From Diphasiastrum complanatum (lineage: Eukaryota > Streptophyta > Lycopodiopsida > Lycopodiales > Lycopodiaceae): DNA of 64,000 nt. Positions 23,486 to 35,030 of this stretch are shown here, in pieces; the stretch's first letter is position 1, and every line of letters starts with the position of its first letter. The position numbers and the translations under genes were made by a program. The notes under the pieces are model-generated. The model had not been told where the DNA came from and did no database searches. It was given only the letters and a program-made list of their open reading frames with translations. The stretch covers positions 61,307,279-61,371,278 of the forward strand of contig CM055092.1 in NCBI GenBank assembly GCA_029204225.1, written 5' to 3'.

Positions 23486-25346
23486 AGATCTATCATTGCT
23501 TGAGTAGTGTTAATGGATCATAGTGTTAATGGTTAGTGTTAGATGTGTATCATAAGCATGTGCTTTATCATGAACTATGTTATCACTCTCATGGGAACGA
23601 ATCTCCACATGACAACATGTTAATCCTCTTCATCTCCTTTGATGCTTAATGTGCTTGGATCTAGGATTGAAGGTGGATAGGAAATACTTGCTACAATTTT
23701 GGCCCATTGCTGGGGAGCTATGCCAATTTTTTATTTTTCAGCATGTCTCTGATCCATGCTTGGATATTAGCTTGCATTTAGGCATATTGTCTTGGCATAT
23801 AGTATTAAAATTGCATTTTAGGATTAATTTGGGAGATATTTTGCTTGATTTGTGTGAATTTTTTACTGGAAATTAAGCCCACAATTGTCTCCTTGGTGAA
23901 CGAATAATCTTTATTTCATGATTCTTCCTGCACGATTATTGATCTTTGATCTAGGGTCAGGTGAAACCTATTTTGGGTTCAAAGTCTACTCATCTGATAC
24001 CTGTAGGAATTACAAACACAGACAACCAATTTATTTGAAGAACGTCTACAACGGACTTTCGGCTGATCTCCAACAAAGGGTAGCCAATCTTGTCATAAAT
24101 TCAAGTTCAGATGTTAAGTTCAATTACCTGAAGTTATTGAAGACTTGGCCATCTTCAAGGACTTCCACGAAATTAACATTTAGAACAAGTCTGCAGAAAT
24201 GAACTATGTTCGCCACAATGTCGCGACAGCCTGCAGAAACGAACTATGTTCACGACAGTTTCGCGAATTGTTCGCGACAGTTTTGTGAAACTACCATAGT
24301 TCAACAATTTAAACTATTTCGTGAAATGTTCGCAAAAGTTTTGCGATAGATTCAAATAGTTTAACTTGTGCAGTTCAAAAGTTCAACTGTTTGTTAACAC
24401 CTTCGTCTTTTTTGCATTTTCTCAAAAAAAACAAAGAAAATTCTCGAAGATCATCTATTTTCATGAGTTAAACTGTTTTAAGGGCACCTTCACCTTTTTA
24501 AGAGCACCTTCGCCTTTTTCGCAAAATCCCGAAGAGAAAAAAAGAAGCCGAAGGTCATCTACTTTGAACGAGGGACGTTCCCAGCCACTTCCTAAATTTG
24601 CAAAGTGAGAGAAAGCCACTCCCCCTAAAAAGCGAAGTGAGAGAATTTGCGACGCCCTCATCCACGTCAACATTTGCTACGGGTTGACAGTATAGATTAT
24701 GTAAAGTTGTCACAGAAGCCATATACTTCCAAGTACAAGAGCTAGTTAATACATGGATGAAATTTATAAATAGATCATCCCAGCACTAATTACATGAGAC
24801 GCTCCGTCCATGAGACATAATATTTAAGCCTCCCAGCTACGCCATCATTCTGGTTGTAATTGTCATTGTTGTGCTTCAGTGTAATATAGCAGCAATACTA
24901 TAACGTAGATGAATGCTTATTGTGATTTGAATGCACTCTATCGCTGTTTGATTGTGCCTGTTTACTCACCTTGATCAGAACACGAACGTCTATGACTCCT
25001 TAGTTTCTGATCAGACGATGGCTATCTTTGACGCCTGAGAAAATCGTGATATCATATAGCTATTTCAATCTATCCCAAAACTTCACATTGAATCCATTTT
25101 TCAGTAATATCACACACACCATCTCTAATCTCTTTGGTGGACTGTACTCATGTTTTTGTAAGTATGAATTAATTTTTAAGATCATGTTGGGCAATCAAGA
25201 ACACTTAAAGCTGTGATTGTATTTTGCATAAGCTTTCTATTAGATTGTTTTTGCACTTTGCAGGTGACTATAATGGTAGAGCTGTTTCGGAATATTCCTG
25301 CTTTCTTCTCTGTTCGCATTCTTCCATCTCCCTTGCCCCATCAGAT

Positions 25347-25360
25347 TGGTATCAGAGCCT
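25347..25360 (+). promoter_or_regulatory. Perfect copia primer-binding site
   Basis: TGGTATCAGAGCCT is an exact initiator-Met tRNA primer site on the + strand. It implies a 5' LTR ending just left of it (CATCAGAT), probably reaching back to about 24.7 kb, where TATAAATAG (24765-24773) could be its TATA box. Confidence 0.8.
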
Positions 25361-25429
25361 AGCTCATATAAACTAAGAGATTAACTTTTTTCCATTTGTA
25401 TTACTGTTAACATTTCTCATATAGGTAAC

Positions 25430-25756
25430 TTTTCATCATCATCCAAAGAGGCTAGAATCATTGACAAGTTCAATGGTTCTAACTTCTACATCTGAAAGTT
25501 AAAACTCCGGATGATGTTGATAGATAGAGATCTTTGGGATGTAGTAGAAGGTGCTGACTTGAAACCAGAAGATGGTGATCAAGCAAAGGCATGGATACAT
25601 CAAAGATCAGAAGGCCTTAGCATGTATCACACTCAATCTGGGCAACTCCCAAATATCCCACGTTACCACATGCAAAACCTCTAAGGATGCATTAGATCTG
25701 TTATCAAATCTTTATGAGACTCATGATGTAATTGTCAATTTTTAGAGAAAATGGAG
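25430..25756 (+). pseudogene. Copia gag start, interrupted
   Basis: Starting 70 bp after the primer site, the frame reads ARIIDKFNGSNFYI, stop, KLKLRMMLIDRDLWDVVEG. A shift then gives DQKALACITLNLGNSQISHV and SKDALDLLSNLYETHD. This is the N-terminal half of copia gag. It stops abruptly near 25756, about 70 bp before the LTR of an element in the opposite orientation begins at 25827. Confidence 0.75.
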
Positions 25757-25826
25757 AATTATGATTGTACTTATCAATCATTAAGAGTTATTGCTTGCTT
25801 AATCCAAAGATCTATCAAGTTCTAGG

Positions 25827-26585
25827 TGTTAGATCTTGATCTAGGTGCTTTACACTATAATTTAGGCAAGAGCAATGGATTAAATGATTAAAAACTTGGA
25901 TGAGTGGCCTCACACGTGTGGAGAAAAGTACTTGTATGGCCTGTTTACAAAGAGTAAAGTACTCAAGCTTAGAAATGCATTTCAAATAAAAAAACACAAG
26001 ACAAATGTGGAAAATACAAGCAAGACTAGAAATTGCCAATGTCACATCAACTTCTCATTAATTTGGTTGGTCCCTTATAGATCAAGTACATCTACGAGAT
26101 GTGTACTGTGCAACAAGCCTTCACACGTGTGAAGAGTGCCTAGTCATCCAGATCCACCAATGGGAGCCATATGTGCTCATTTCCCAAAGTTGACTATCCT
26201 CTTTGGCTAGAAAACAAAAAGCTAGTCTTCCACATTTATAGGAATACTCCCTATAACATAGGATCTAATGGAATCTTCCTATCTTATCATCTAGAAGCTT
26301 ATCCACACGTGTGAATGGTATCTTGACATGTGTGAGTAATAACTCATTCACATGGAAGTCCAATCTATTTACATAAAGTTTGACCAATTTGACCAATTTC
26401 AAGATTCTACTCAAAGGTCAATTTCACACTAGTGTAGATCAAGATAGAATCAATCTAACTTTATAAAAGTGACTTACGTACATTCTTTCACACGTGGGAA
26501 TAAACTCCACACATGTGAGATCCTATCAAGATCAATTATCTTAAGATCTACAAGGTACATCAAGTTGGAAATGATATTTTTAACA
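25827..26585 (-). repeat. LTR (3' LTR of a minus-strand copia element)
   Basis: Bounded by TGTTAGATC at the left and TTTTTAACA at the right, giving TGTTA...TAACA ends. The adjacent CTCCTCCTCAC (26586-26596) reads as a polypurine tract on the minus strand, which fixes this as the 3' LTR of the element whose RNase H follows. About 759 bp long, it contains repeated CACACGTGTG words. Confidence 0.7.
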
Positions 26586-26654
26586 CTCCTCCTCACTTCT
26601 AACTTGGCAAGTCTAATGTACATCTATCTACAACTCCAAGAGCATCTCTTAACT

Positions 26655-27060
26655 TAAGATATCAGCTATGCACTCGGATGATGGCACATGATGAAGTTGA
26701 ACCTCCTTGGATTGCACCTTCTCCCTTACAAAGTGATGAGCTATCTCAATATGCTTTGTTCTAGCATGGAAGATCAGATTGGTAGCAAATTGTTGAGAAG
26801 CTTGATTGTTATAATAGAACCTTGGCCTTTAGCACTTGAAGCTCCACCAAAAGTCTTCTTAGCCATAGGAGTTCTTTGGTTGTTGAAGTCAATGCCTTGT
26901 AGTCGGCTTCACAAGAGGAAAGAGAAATTGTATCTTGCTTTTTGGAAAGCCAAGATATCACTCCTCCACAAAGAAAAGTGACAAATGCACTTATGGATCT
27001 TCTATCCATCTTGTCTCCTGCAAAATCTAAATCCTAAAATGCCCTCAAGTACAAGTTAGA
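26655..27060 (-). pseudogene. Copia RNase H C-terminal fragment
   Basis: The minus strand reads DLDFAGDKMDRRS, AFVTFLCGGVISWLSKKQDT, ISLSSCEADYKALTSTTKEL and LWLRRLLVEL, the copia RNase H pattern. Degraded NNQASQQFATNLIFHARTKH and HIEI-type sequence follows toward the LTR. It is the 3' end of the pol gene of the element bounded by the LTR at 25827-26585; the rest of pol is absent. Confidence 0.8.
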
Positions 27061-28190
27061 TCCTTGATAGACAATGCCAAAAAAACCTACTACGACCTTG
27101 GTTGTCAAGATTTGCAAAAAGGTTGGTTTAGAGATGTTCCAAGAAGTCTCTAAAAACTCAACCTACTAGTTTTTAAGATGTGCAAAAAGGCTGGTTAAGA
27201 GATGTGTTAACACATTCAAAAATTCAACCCACTACTAACCTACAATTGCAACTCTTTCCAATCCATATTTATGCCTAGTTTGTGAATGTGTTAAGTGTGT
27301 GTGTTTAAAATGACCTTAGCATCCAAAAGTGGATGGCCATCCGAGATGCCCATCTTAGATAGGCATTGTGCATGAGAGTGGCCAAATTGGAGAAGGTGGC
27401 ACTCAAACAAAGGATATTGTGAAACACTACTATGAAATGCAACACTTTCCTTAGCATGTCAGTGAACATTATACGCCCTTGTGTCATAATTTTGGCAAGG
27501 CCAAATAGGTGGATTGGACAAACTACAAATCTCACATAACTAAAGCTAGAGCTATTCAATTGAATTATAATATTTTTCTTTTTAGTCTATTGCCACTCCT
27601 CTTGTAAAGAATTTTTGCCTTGCCTGCTAAAACCAAGGTATCTAAACACTATGCTAAAGACGATGCGGGATGTGCCATGTTGACAATAACACAAGAAAGT
27701 CCATTTTCTATGTTAGCCAACAAGAAAATTTTATTTTATAAAACCAGTTTCCTATGATCTTCAAATCAAGTAAAGGCCTGCCCAATAGACTTTCAAGGGT
27801 TTTAGGCCCCCACTTCAAGTTAGAGAGTGAAGGACTATCACCTCCAAAAACCCATGAACACATAGCTTTGCCCTCCCTTGGAACATTTACATTGCTTTTC
27901 AACTAGATTGCTTATCCCCAATTTCCCTTCCGAGTTTCCTTCAACAAAAACAATACTATTTATTTGTTGTTCTAGCAACTGATAATCAATTTGACGAGGA
28001 CAACAGCTTATTGCAATTTTTTATTTTACTTTTATATGCAACCTCTTTTTCCAACATAGCTTTCAAATTTTTTTGTAGCCAATTTGCATGCTAGTTAATT
28101 AACTTGATTGGTAATTTAACCAATATGACTTGGTACTTAAGATGTTCATGTGAAGTTTTTTCTCTAGCAATGCTTTTTATCTCCATGTCT
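27061..28190. other. No recognisable gene
   Basis: Degenerate sequence with a short imperfect duplication at about 27115-27235 (GCAAAAAGGTTGGTTTAGAG and GCAAAAAGGCTGGTTAAGAG). No protein motif was seen. Confidence 0.35.
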
Positions 28191-28297
28191 TGTGCAGTGT
28201 TGTGTGCTTTGGGCATCATAATAAATTTTTTGAGACTATGTTTTGTGCAGTGTTGTGTGCTTTGGGCATCAAAATAAATTTTTTGAGACTCTAACCT
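28191..28297 (+). repeat. Near-perfect 53-bp tandem duplication
   Basis: Two adjacent copies beginning TGTGCAGTGTTGTGTGCTTT and containing AATAAATTTTTTGAGACT. They differ at only one or two positions, suggesting a recent event. Confidence 0.85.
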
Positions 28298-28779
28298 TGA
28301 TTGTCTACATTAAACCTTTTGACCAATAATGACTTTAGAAGCTTGCATTGTGTGGATATAAAATCAAAACTCACATGCTAGTCTTTAATCTTCTCACATT
28401 GTATTCTAAAAAGACATTGTTAAGTTTCCATCCAATTTTGAGACAGTTCTACAAGTACATAAGGAGGCATTTTAGGGAGACACACCGTTAGTATGGCCAT
28501 AATTGTTGCCATGGGGCAGTACTTTAATATTTAAGAGCTCAAGCATAGTGAGTGACAAGTAAAATTAAATTGCATGGTAAAGTCTTTTAACACCTCAAGC
28601 AATAGTGAGTGGTAAGCAATCAAAATGGTTTCTATCAAATTATATAAGCCATCTCATTTCTTTAAACAGCCCATTGTTGCAACTTGATAAAATCAAGACA
28701 TGCAAGTGTTAGATTTTATCCTTGAAATCATTTATAATATAGAACCATTTTATGTGCAGTTTATAGTTTTACTTGCATT

Positions 28780-29200
28780 GTCGAGATAGTGTCGAAGGTG
28801 TCGAGACCATCTAAAAAAAATACATGCATTGTCAACACAGAGTTGATAGTCGCACAATGTTCGAATCGACCAAAAGTCGATGGACTGTCGAGGGTTCCAA
28901 TAGTGGAGCCTTTTATCTGCTACATTTTCGGGTTCAATTTTGGAGCCCCCACATGGCACCTACCACGTGGATAACGGCGCTTTCCGTTAGGGCTATGCCA
29001 TCAAAAACTATAAATAGATGAATTGGATCAAATTAGTTTAAGAAGTTTTTCAAAGTTACATTCTGTAATTCTTCTTCTTCTCCTCTTCTCTATTCCTCCA
29101 TAGGCGTAGACTGATTTGTAATAAGTTATCGCAATTACATTGTGTAAGAGCAAAATTTATAACAGAATAAGATGCGCTATTATTATAATGCAATCAGAGT
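28780..29200 (+). promoter_or_regulatory. LTR-like promoter block with G-box and TATA
   Basis: GTCGA words are frequent from 28780 to 28880. A perfect CCACGTGG G-box lies at about 28963, and ACTATAAATAG at about 29007 is a strong TATA box. A CT-rich stretch at 29070-29095 follows. No primer site or second copy was found, so LTR identity is inferred. Confidence 0.35.
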
Positions 29201-29717
29201 AGCACTCAGTTAGCATGTGACATAGTCATTGCTACAACAAATGGCAATGGTGATTTGGTTGCTTCCTTGCCTTTGCGACTCAACTTTAAAAGATGTTGCC
29301 TAGGGACTTGTTCTTCAATTTCAATATCACTTTCTCTCAATCTAGTCTCAAATGTCGTCCCCATTTCTAATTCCACATGAGGAACTTCACACTCTTCAAA
29401 AGCACTACATAAAAGATTTATTTCTATTCCTCAGAGCATGTACTAGTAAGAAAATCTATTCACCAAAGGTATTTGTCGACTCCCAATCTCTTAGCCCAAC
29501 ATGGTATTTGTCACTATACATGCAACTCTCGATATTGGACCTTTGACTCCACAACCTAAAATAAAAGGGCATTATATCCAGCTTTCTTGCCATCATCAAC
29601 TAAAAATATATCTATATAAAGCAGTCAAACAAAATCCATGTCAGTAAACAAGTCTAAACAAAAACACATGATATTCCATATAAATACCAATGATTTTTAC
29701 CTCAATACCAAATGGGA

Positions 29718-30242
29718 TGTTATAAGGGAAGCTCCTTAGATCCTGCTTACAAATCCTAAACACAAAGGATAACACACTGTGGAGAAACCACCCAACTAAG
29801 TAGAAGCATCCAATCAATCTCTAAAAGCCTCACCCCTAAGCCAAGGAACAAGAAGCATGAAAGTAGAGTGAGAGTTTGGCAATGAATCAAGAACCATGAT
29901 GAGGAGTAAGGCGAGTTTGGACCTCTTATATAGAGCTAAAAGCATTTGGGCACATAGCCATGCATAGCCCAATGTTCCCTATACATAGATTCACCTAGAA
30001 TAGAGTCCTATGCATGGACCAACTATTCATAGAACTGCTATTGATAGCTCTACACATGCATACACTGTCTCATACCTTGTCTAAACTCCATTTAGTGTGT
30101 TCTGGGCCTCACAAGGATATTAGTTACCTTCGGGTCATGTCTAGTATGACGTGGCATAACTAACAGCTTGTTTCACTAGAGTACCATGTGTATCCAAGAC
30201 TAGGAGTATACTGTATCCTATATACTGGCCATGGACATAACA
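29718..30242 (-). repeat. LTR of a minus-strand Ty3/gypsy element
   Basis: Ends TGTTAT (29718) and ATAACA (30242) are inverted copies of each other. TTATTCCCTCCTTGAC (30243-30258) reads as a polypurine tract on the minus strand, placing this as the 3' LTR of the chromodomain integrase that follows. Length 525 bp. Confidence 0.65.
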
Positions 30243-30310
30243 TTATTCCCTCCTTGACTGTTTCTATCCTTAGAAACTAAAATTGGGAAATTCTTCTTTA
30301 TGCTATCAAC

Positions 30311-30886
30311 TCACTCCCACGAATCATCATTCTCAGTACGACCCTTCCACCGAATTAAGCACTCAGAGATAGAACAATTTCTCAAATGTTTATCTTTGGT
30401 TCTGAGCACTTTCTCAGGTTCCAAAGGTACACTAAACGACAAATCTTCCAAATGGGATAAATCCTCATCCGATCCAACTGTATCACCATCATGTAAACTT
30501 AGTTTCAAACGACTTACATGAAACATTGGGTGTGCAGTCGATTTTCCTTGAAGATCGAGCTCATACGCCAAAGAACCAATTCTACGTACAATCCTGAAAG
30601 GTCCACAATAATGGGTAGACAACTTATAATGCTTCCCTGTACGTAACGTCTTAAAATCTTTTGGAATCCTAATATATACCCAGTCATCAACTTTAAAATC
30701 TCTTGGAGATCTCTTAAGATCGGTATACTGTTTAGCTCTATCCTGAGCACTTCGGATATTAGCCTTAGCCACTTGCAACACTTGCATATCATGCAAAAAA
30801 TCAGCAACCTTCTGGATCTTAACAAACTTCGTCTCAACATTTACTGGAGATCTTCGAATCAAAGCAGAGGACTGGTAAACAATCAT
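30311..30886 (-). pseudogene. Ty3/gypsy (chromovirus-type) integrase C-terminus with chromodomain
   Basis: 191 codons are open. The order is AKANIRSAQDRAKQYTDLKR, FKVDDWVYIRIPKDF, YCGPFRIVRRIGSLAYELDL and HPMFHVSRLK: the integrase C-terminal barrel. Then PEKVLRTKDKHLR and ECLIRWKGRTENDDSWE form a chromodomain, whose aromatic cage Trp residues (WKG, SWE) are present. Chromodomain integrases direct insertion to heterochromatin. The catalytic core upstream is missing or decayed; the frame opens at about 30886 and homology is lost within 100 bp. Confidence 0.85.
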
Positions 30887-31099
30887 TCCATCGTGCTTGA
30901 ACAGACGCCAACATAGCCAAATCTTTCGCTTATCGGCTTCGATCTTTGACGTTTTGAGTTTGATGACCTAGCCACCCCTCGAGGATTCAAACAGACGTTA
31001 CTTCAAAAAAATTTGGATTTTTCCATCGATGGTGGTTGGTTTTTGAAATAGCGGTACGGGCATGGAAGTGGATGGCCCTACTTCGGTTCTCTAAGGTAC

Positions 31100-31800
31100 A
31101 ACTGTCTGTTCTTTTAGTATCTATCTTGTGCCCGAATCATCTTGGCCCTGATCTTGTGGTCATGGTGAACATTTGTGGGGTAGTTTGCAAAACTTGAGTG
31201 GCGGCTTTTTCATAATCTTTGATAATCGCTTTAGCCTTTGCCAACTATGATGATGCTCTACCTTTAAATAAATCAAATCTGTCTTGGAAGTCTAACAAAG
31301 ACTAGTGATAAGTCTCAACCTTCCTAAACAGATAGTTTATTTCTTCCGGGGAGACAACACAATCTGGTACATTTGAGTGTAGTAGATTATCTCGCTCTAT
31401 GATCGTGGCATCCAATTCACCTAAAATTCTTCTGAGTCATATCCATTCCAGCAAGTAGCCATCATTGGTGTGGTATTCATTTATATGCATATCAACAAAA
31501 GACTTGATGACAATGTTGGCCTGTGTGTGGGACGGATTTAAACGAGGACCAGGCAAAATGCCTACGGCAGCAAGGGAGGCCTCAGTGACCTGCACCATGT
31601 GCTCTACCCCCAGAAGGTGATATAAAATATTGCTTTGGCCTTGTTCCAGGTACCGAAGGCCATACTAATGAACTCCATACTTATTTTATTGGAAAGGGAC
31701 TTATCATGGATCCCCATCGCCTTGAGCAAGGGCTTGGCAAGGTTCATCCATTCAGCCACCTTGCTTGTGTTAGAAAGTGCCATGATGTCCGTTGAGGTTG
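31100..31800 (-). pseudogene. Unrecognised gag-like coding remnant
   Basis: On the minus strand an ATG at about 31783 starts MALSNTSKVAEWMNLAKPLL. A two-base shift near 31620 is followed by GVEHMVQVTEASLAAVGILP and FVDMHINEYHTNDGYLLEWI, with two or three stops further on. Composition is coding-like over some 230 codons. Position and length would suit a retroelement gag, but no hallmark was seen. Confidence 0.35.
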
Positions 31801-32089
31801 GAACATCATGAAGAACGATAGATCGAGGTGAAACACTGGTATCTGACTCGGTGGAAGACGTGATGGCAAGTCGAAACGAAGAAAAACTAAAAACGGAAGG
31901 CTGAAAAGTATATCAGAAAGTTGTGTGAGAGTTTTGAAAAAGTTTTTTCATAAAAAATTCAAAGAGCTTCGCTAGCACAAGTGAGAAATGAATTTGAAAT
32001 CAGCCCTTTTATAGGCTAATTTGGACTGTCTAATAGACAAAGTACTAGTTTGGTTAATCATTTCTAGACAAAATTTTGCAGGCATGTTC

Positions 32090-32460
32090 TGTACTATGAG
32101 AATAGCCTTCAGAATTCTCGTCGAAGGTTCCTAACCAATAGGGTAGCTCGACGAAGGTTCTGTAGGTCTAGGTTCAACCCTCGCCTAAGTGCATCCTTCA
32201 TCTAGGTACTGTAACTAATGATTTTTTTTAGGATTTCAACCTTCGCCCAATCTAATTTTGGTATTTTGAATCCATTTGTCAGGTCGGCGAAGGTTCATAA
32301 TGAGTGTAGCATGTTCGGCAAAGGTTCTCAAAGTGGCATATCTCTGAACTCTCACCTAGCTTCAAAACATGTAATTCCTCTAAACCAATCTTCGCCCAAC
32401 TCAATATAAGTAGATCTGAATTGGATGTATCATCTGGCAACTCGACGAAGGTTCATATGA
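32090..32460 (+). repeat. CGAAGGTTC-rich repeat
   Basis: At least five CGAAGGTT/CAAAGGTT words and several of their complements occur within 370 bp, spaced irregularly. Related CCTTCG-rich stretches occur at 14.6 and 24.4 kb. Confidence 0.5.
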
Positions 32461-32723
32461 CTGTTTGAATATAGATCCGACTAAAATAGTGAATTTTTAG
32501 TCATTTCTCATCAAAAATTGAGTTCTGAAAATACTTTCCTTCCTCTTTTTCTGATTTGATGAATTTCTTGACTTTTGCTCATTATTTTTTTTTCTTTTTT
32601 AATATTATCTTTTCCAAAAAATTAATCAACAAGTAATGAAAAACAACAAAAGTAGAAATGAATAGATCTTCAATTACGTTGGTAGATCTGGCTACCAAAA
32701 CTTGCGTAATCGACTGCCATTCA

Positions 32724-33096
32724 CTAGGGTATCAAACTTCTACCATCCACATATTCCAAGGTAACTACTCCGTACGATAATATCTCTTTAATTCTGTATG
32801 GTCCTTCACCTCTAAATTTTAATTTTCCTTTGATCAATTTTGTCTTGTATATCAAAGCTAGATCTCCTTCCTTTAGATCTTTCTTATTTAAACGACGATC
32901 ATGCCATGCCTTGCGACGAGCTTTCGCTGTTGCTAGGGCATGAACTCCCATCAATCTTGTTTCACAAAGTTTATGCAAAGCTTCATAATGCATTTGTAAA
33001 GATTTAGCATCATCCAACCGTTCAATTGATGACCATAAACAAGTTGGAATGATGTCTGGTTCATACTAACTTTATAAGCTATTTTTCTATGACTTC
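32724..33096 (-). pseudogene. Ty3/gypsy integrase C-terminal fragment
   Basis: The minus strand reads SHRKIAYKVSMNQTSFQLVY, shifts frame after NGWM, then ARRKAWHDRRLNKKDLKEGD, KGKLKFRGEGPYRIKEIL and GVVTLEYVDG. The FxLVYG and GPY motifs identify gypsy integrase. The core D,D,E residues lie upstream of what is preserved. Confidence 0.8.
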
Positions 33097-33496
33097 CTCT
33101 GGATGATAGATCACATATATCCTTGTTTACCAGTCTTTTCCTCTTGTTGCTTCGGACCTTTCTGTTGAGCACATCCATATCTTTAACAAGAGACAAGTAT
33201 GAGATACACATGGATTGAAATGCAATTTTTATCTCATCATTACTAGTTGTATAATGATGCAAAGAAGAATTCAACCTTTGGATCTCCTCCTTGAGCATCT
33301 CATTTTCATCCAAACAAGTTTTCATCTTTGTAGATTTTTCTTCGCACTCCTTTGATATTTTTCTTGATTCCTCTTCCAAATAATGTATTCTTTGCATTGC
33401 ATGTGCATTCCCATAGAGCATCAAATTCTCACAATAACCCAAAAGGCCATTTTTACCATGACACATATATGTGAAAGTACTGTACTTTAGGACCAT
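33097..33496 (-). pseudogene. Coiled-coil segment, probably from a copia gag
   Basis: About 130 codons are open, rich in Glu/Lys/Leu heptads (YLEEESRKISKECEEKSTKM, MLKEEIQRLNSSLHHYTTSN). It runs without a stop into the gypsy integrase fragment, so two unrelated elements are joined here in frame. The copia link is suggested by similar segments in copia gag-like sequence near 16.6 kb and by the copia LTR-like sequence starting at 33.5 kb. Confidence 0.45.
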
Positions 33497-33700
33497 AAAT
33501 GAATCTACAAAAGATCCACAAGAGTGATTGGATGCTTGCTTAACAATCTATCAAAAAACTAGACACACAAAAGTTGATGTAGATTGGCAATTTGACAAAC
33601 AACAAGCATTAACAATCAAAAGCATTGATCACCATTGAAATCCGAGCCCACACGTGTGTACTACAGGCTGTAGTACTATCTAGCTAACTCCTATGCACCT
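33497..33700 (-). repeat. Piece of the 15.5/19.5-kb copia LTR family
   Basis: ATCCACAAGAGTGATTGGAT is shared with both LTRs of the element at 15541-20110. The remaining sequence is diverged. This is probably a partial LTR. Confidence 0.45.
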
Positions 33701-33879
33701 AGAGGTTCATCTTCATCTTCAATCAAGAACTCATAAAGGTCTTGGAGCACCAAGAGTGACTCCATCCTAACCTTCCAAATAGCATAATTTGTAGAATTCA
33801 ATCTCTCACTAGCTTCTAGAAGGTATGCTCCAGCAAATCCCATCTTACTAGTGACTTCTACAAACAAGAAATAGATTTG

Positions 33880-34215
33880 ATTGACTTGAAACTCACAAAG
33901 GTTTCACACTTGTAGTGTTTCACTCAAATTTGATTTCTAGTCCAACAAATGGACTTATAATCATAGTTCTATCACTCCCTCACAAAGCTGGAATGAAGAT
34001 AAGGTGTAGTGAAAACTACTTTCAAACAAATCTTGCCAAGAAATGGATTTGATTGTCTCTAGAAACTCACTAAGGTCTCTCTCTTGTAGTTTTTCACTCA
34101 AATTAGATTTCTAATCCAACAAATGGACTTATAACCTCAGTTCTAGCACTCCCTCACAAAGTTGGAATGAAGATAAGATGATGTGAAATCTACTTACAAT
34201 CAAATCTTGCCAATT
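33880..34215 (+). repeat. Tandem duplication, unit about 165 bp
   Basis: Two adjacent copies contain GAAACTCACTAAGGT-type, TTCACTCAAATTTGATTTCT-type, CCAACAAATGGACTTATAA and GTTGGAATGAAGATAAG-type words in the same order. They are diverged at roughly one base in ten. Confidence 0.75.
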
Positions 34216-34469
34216 TTGGCTATTTTTGGACAAAAAAATGACTTAATCTCTTTCTTCCTTCTTGGTGTACTTTCAAGACCTGTTTTTAACCTTAATAGGA
34301 CTTGAACTCAGCCTAGATTAATTAGATTCCATTAAAAAAATTCAAATCTAATCAATGGCAAATGATCTTGGTAGATTATCCTAGAATCTCCACCAAAAAT
34401 TACACCAACAGCTCACAAATTGAATTTTTTTGGATCAAATGAATACCATGCATTAAAAGCAGGTTCAGA

Positions 34470-35030
34470 GGTACCCACACATGTGGACAGTTGCTCCTGT
34501 AGCAAAGCTTGTAACCATTAGATGGATCATTTGTATTGCTACTATATTCAAGTGGAATCTCTATCAAATGGATGTGACAAATGCTTTCTTGAACGGCTAT
34601 TTGGAGGAGGAAATATACATGTTGAAACCCGAGGGCTTCATCAAGGATGGTGAGGAGGACAAGGTTTGCCACTTAAGGAAGAACCTATATGGCTTGAAGC
34701 AAGGACCTAAAGCTTTGTATTCTAGGTTGCATGATTTTCTCTACTCTCTTGGCTTTGTGATTAGCTCTTATATGCCTTCTTTTTACATCAAATGTAATGA
34801 TGGAAAGATCATCATTTTAGTACTTTATGTTGATGATATCATATTGACAGGAAATGATGGTGAAGGCATAAGAAATGTTAAAGCTTCTTTGTCTAGTGAA
34901 TTCAAGATGGTAGATCTAGGACTTCTTAAGTTCATACTTGGAATAGAAGTTACTAGAGGTCATGATTTGACTTTTATAAGTCAATCAAAGTATGCTACAT
35001 ATCTAAGCACTCTCTTGGCACTTTCCAATG
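34470..35030 (+). pseudogene. Ty1/copia reverse transcriptase, + strand half
   Basis: Reads VAPVAKLVTIR, YQMDVTNAFLNGYLEEEIYM, LRKNLYGLKQGPKALYSRL, the catalytic LYVDDIILTG, and FKMVDLGLLKFILGIEV, ISQSKYATYL. The RT core including YVDD is intact over nearly 190 codons. Homology to RT ends near 35030, and the next RT segment is found on the other strand immediately to the right. Confidence 0.9.
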
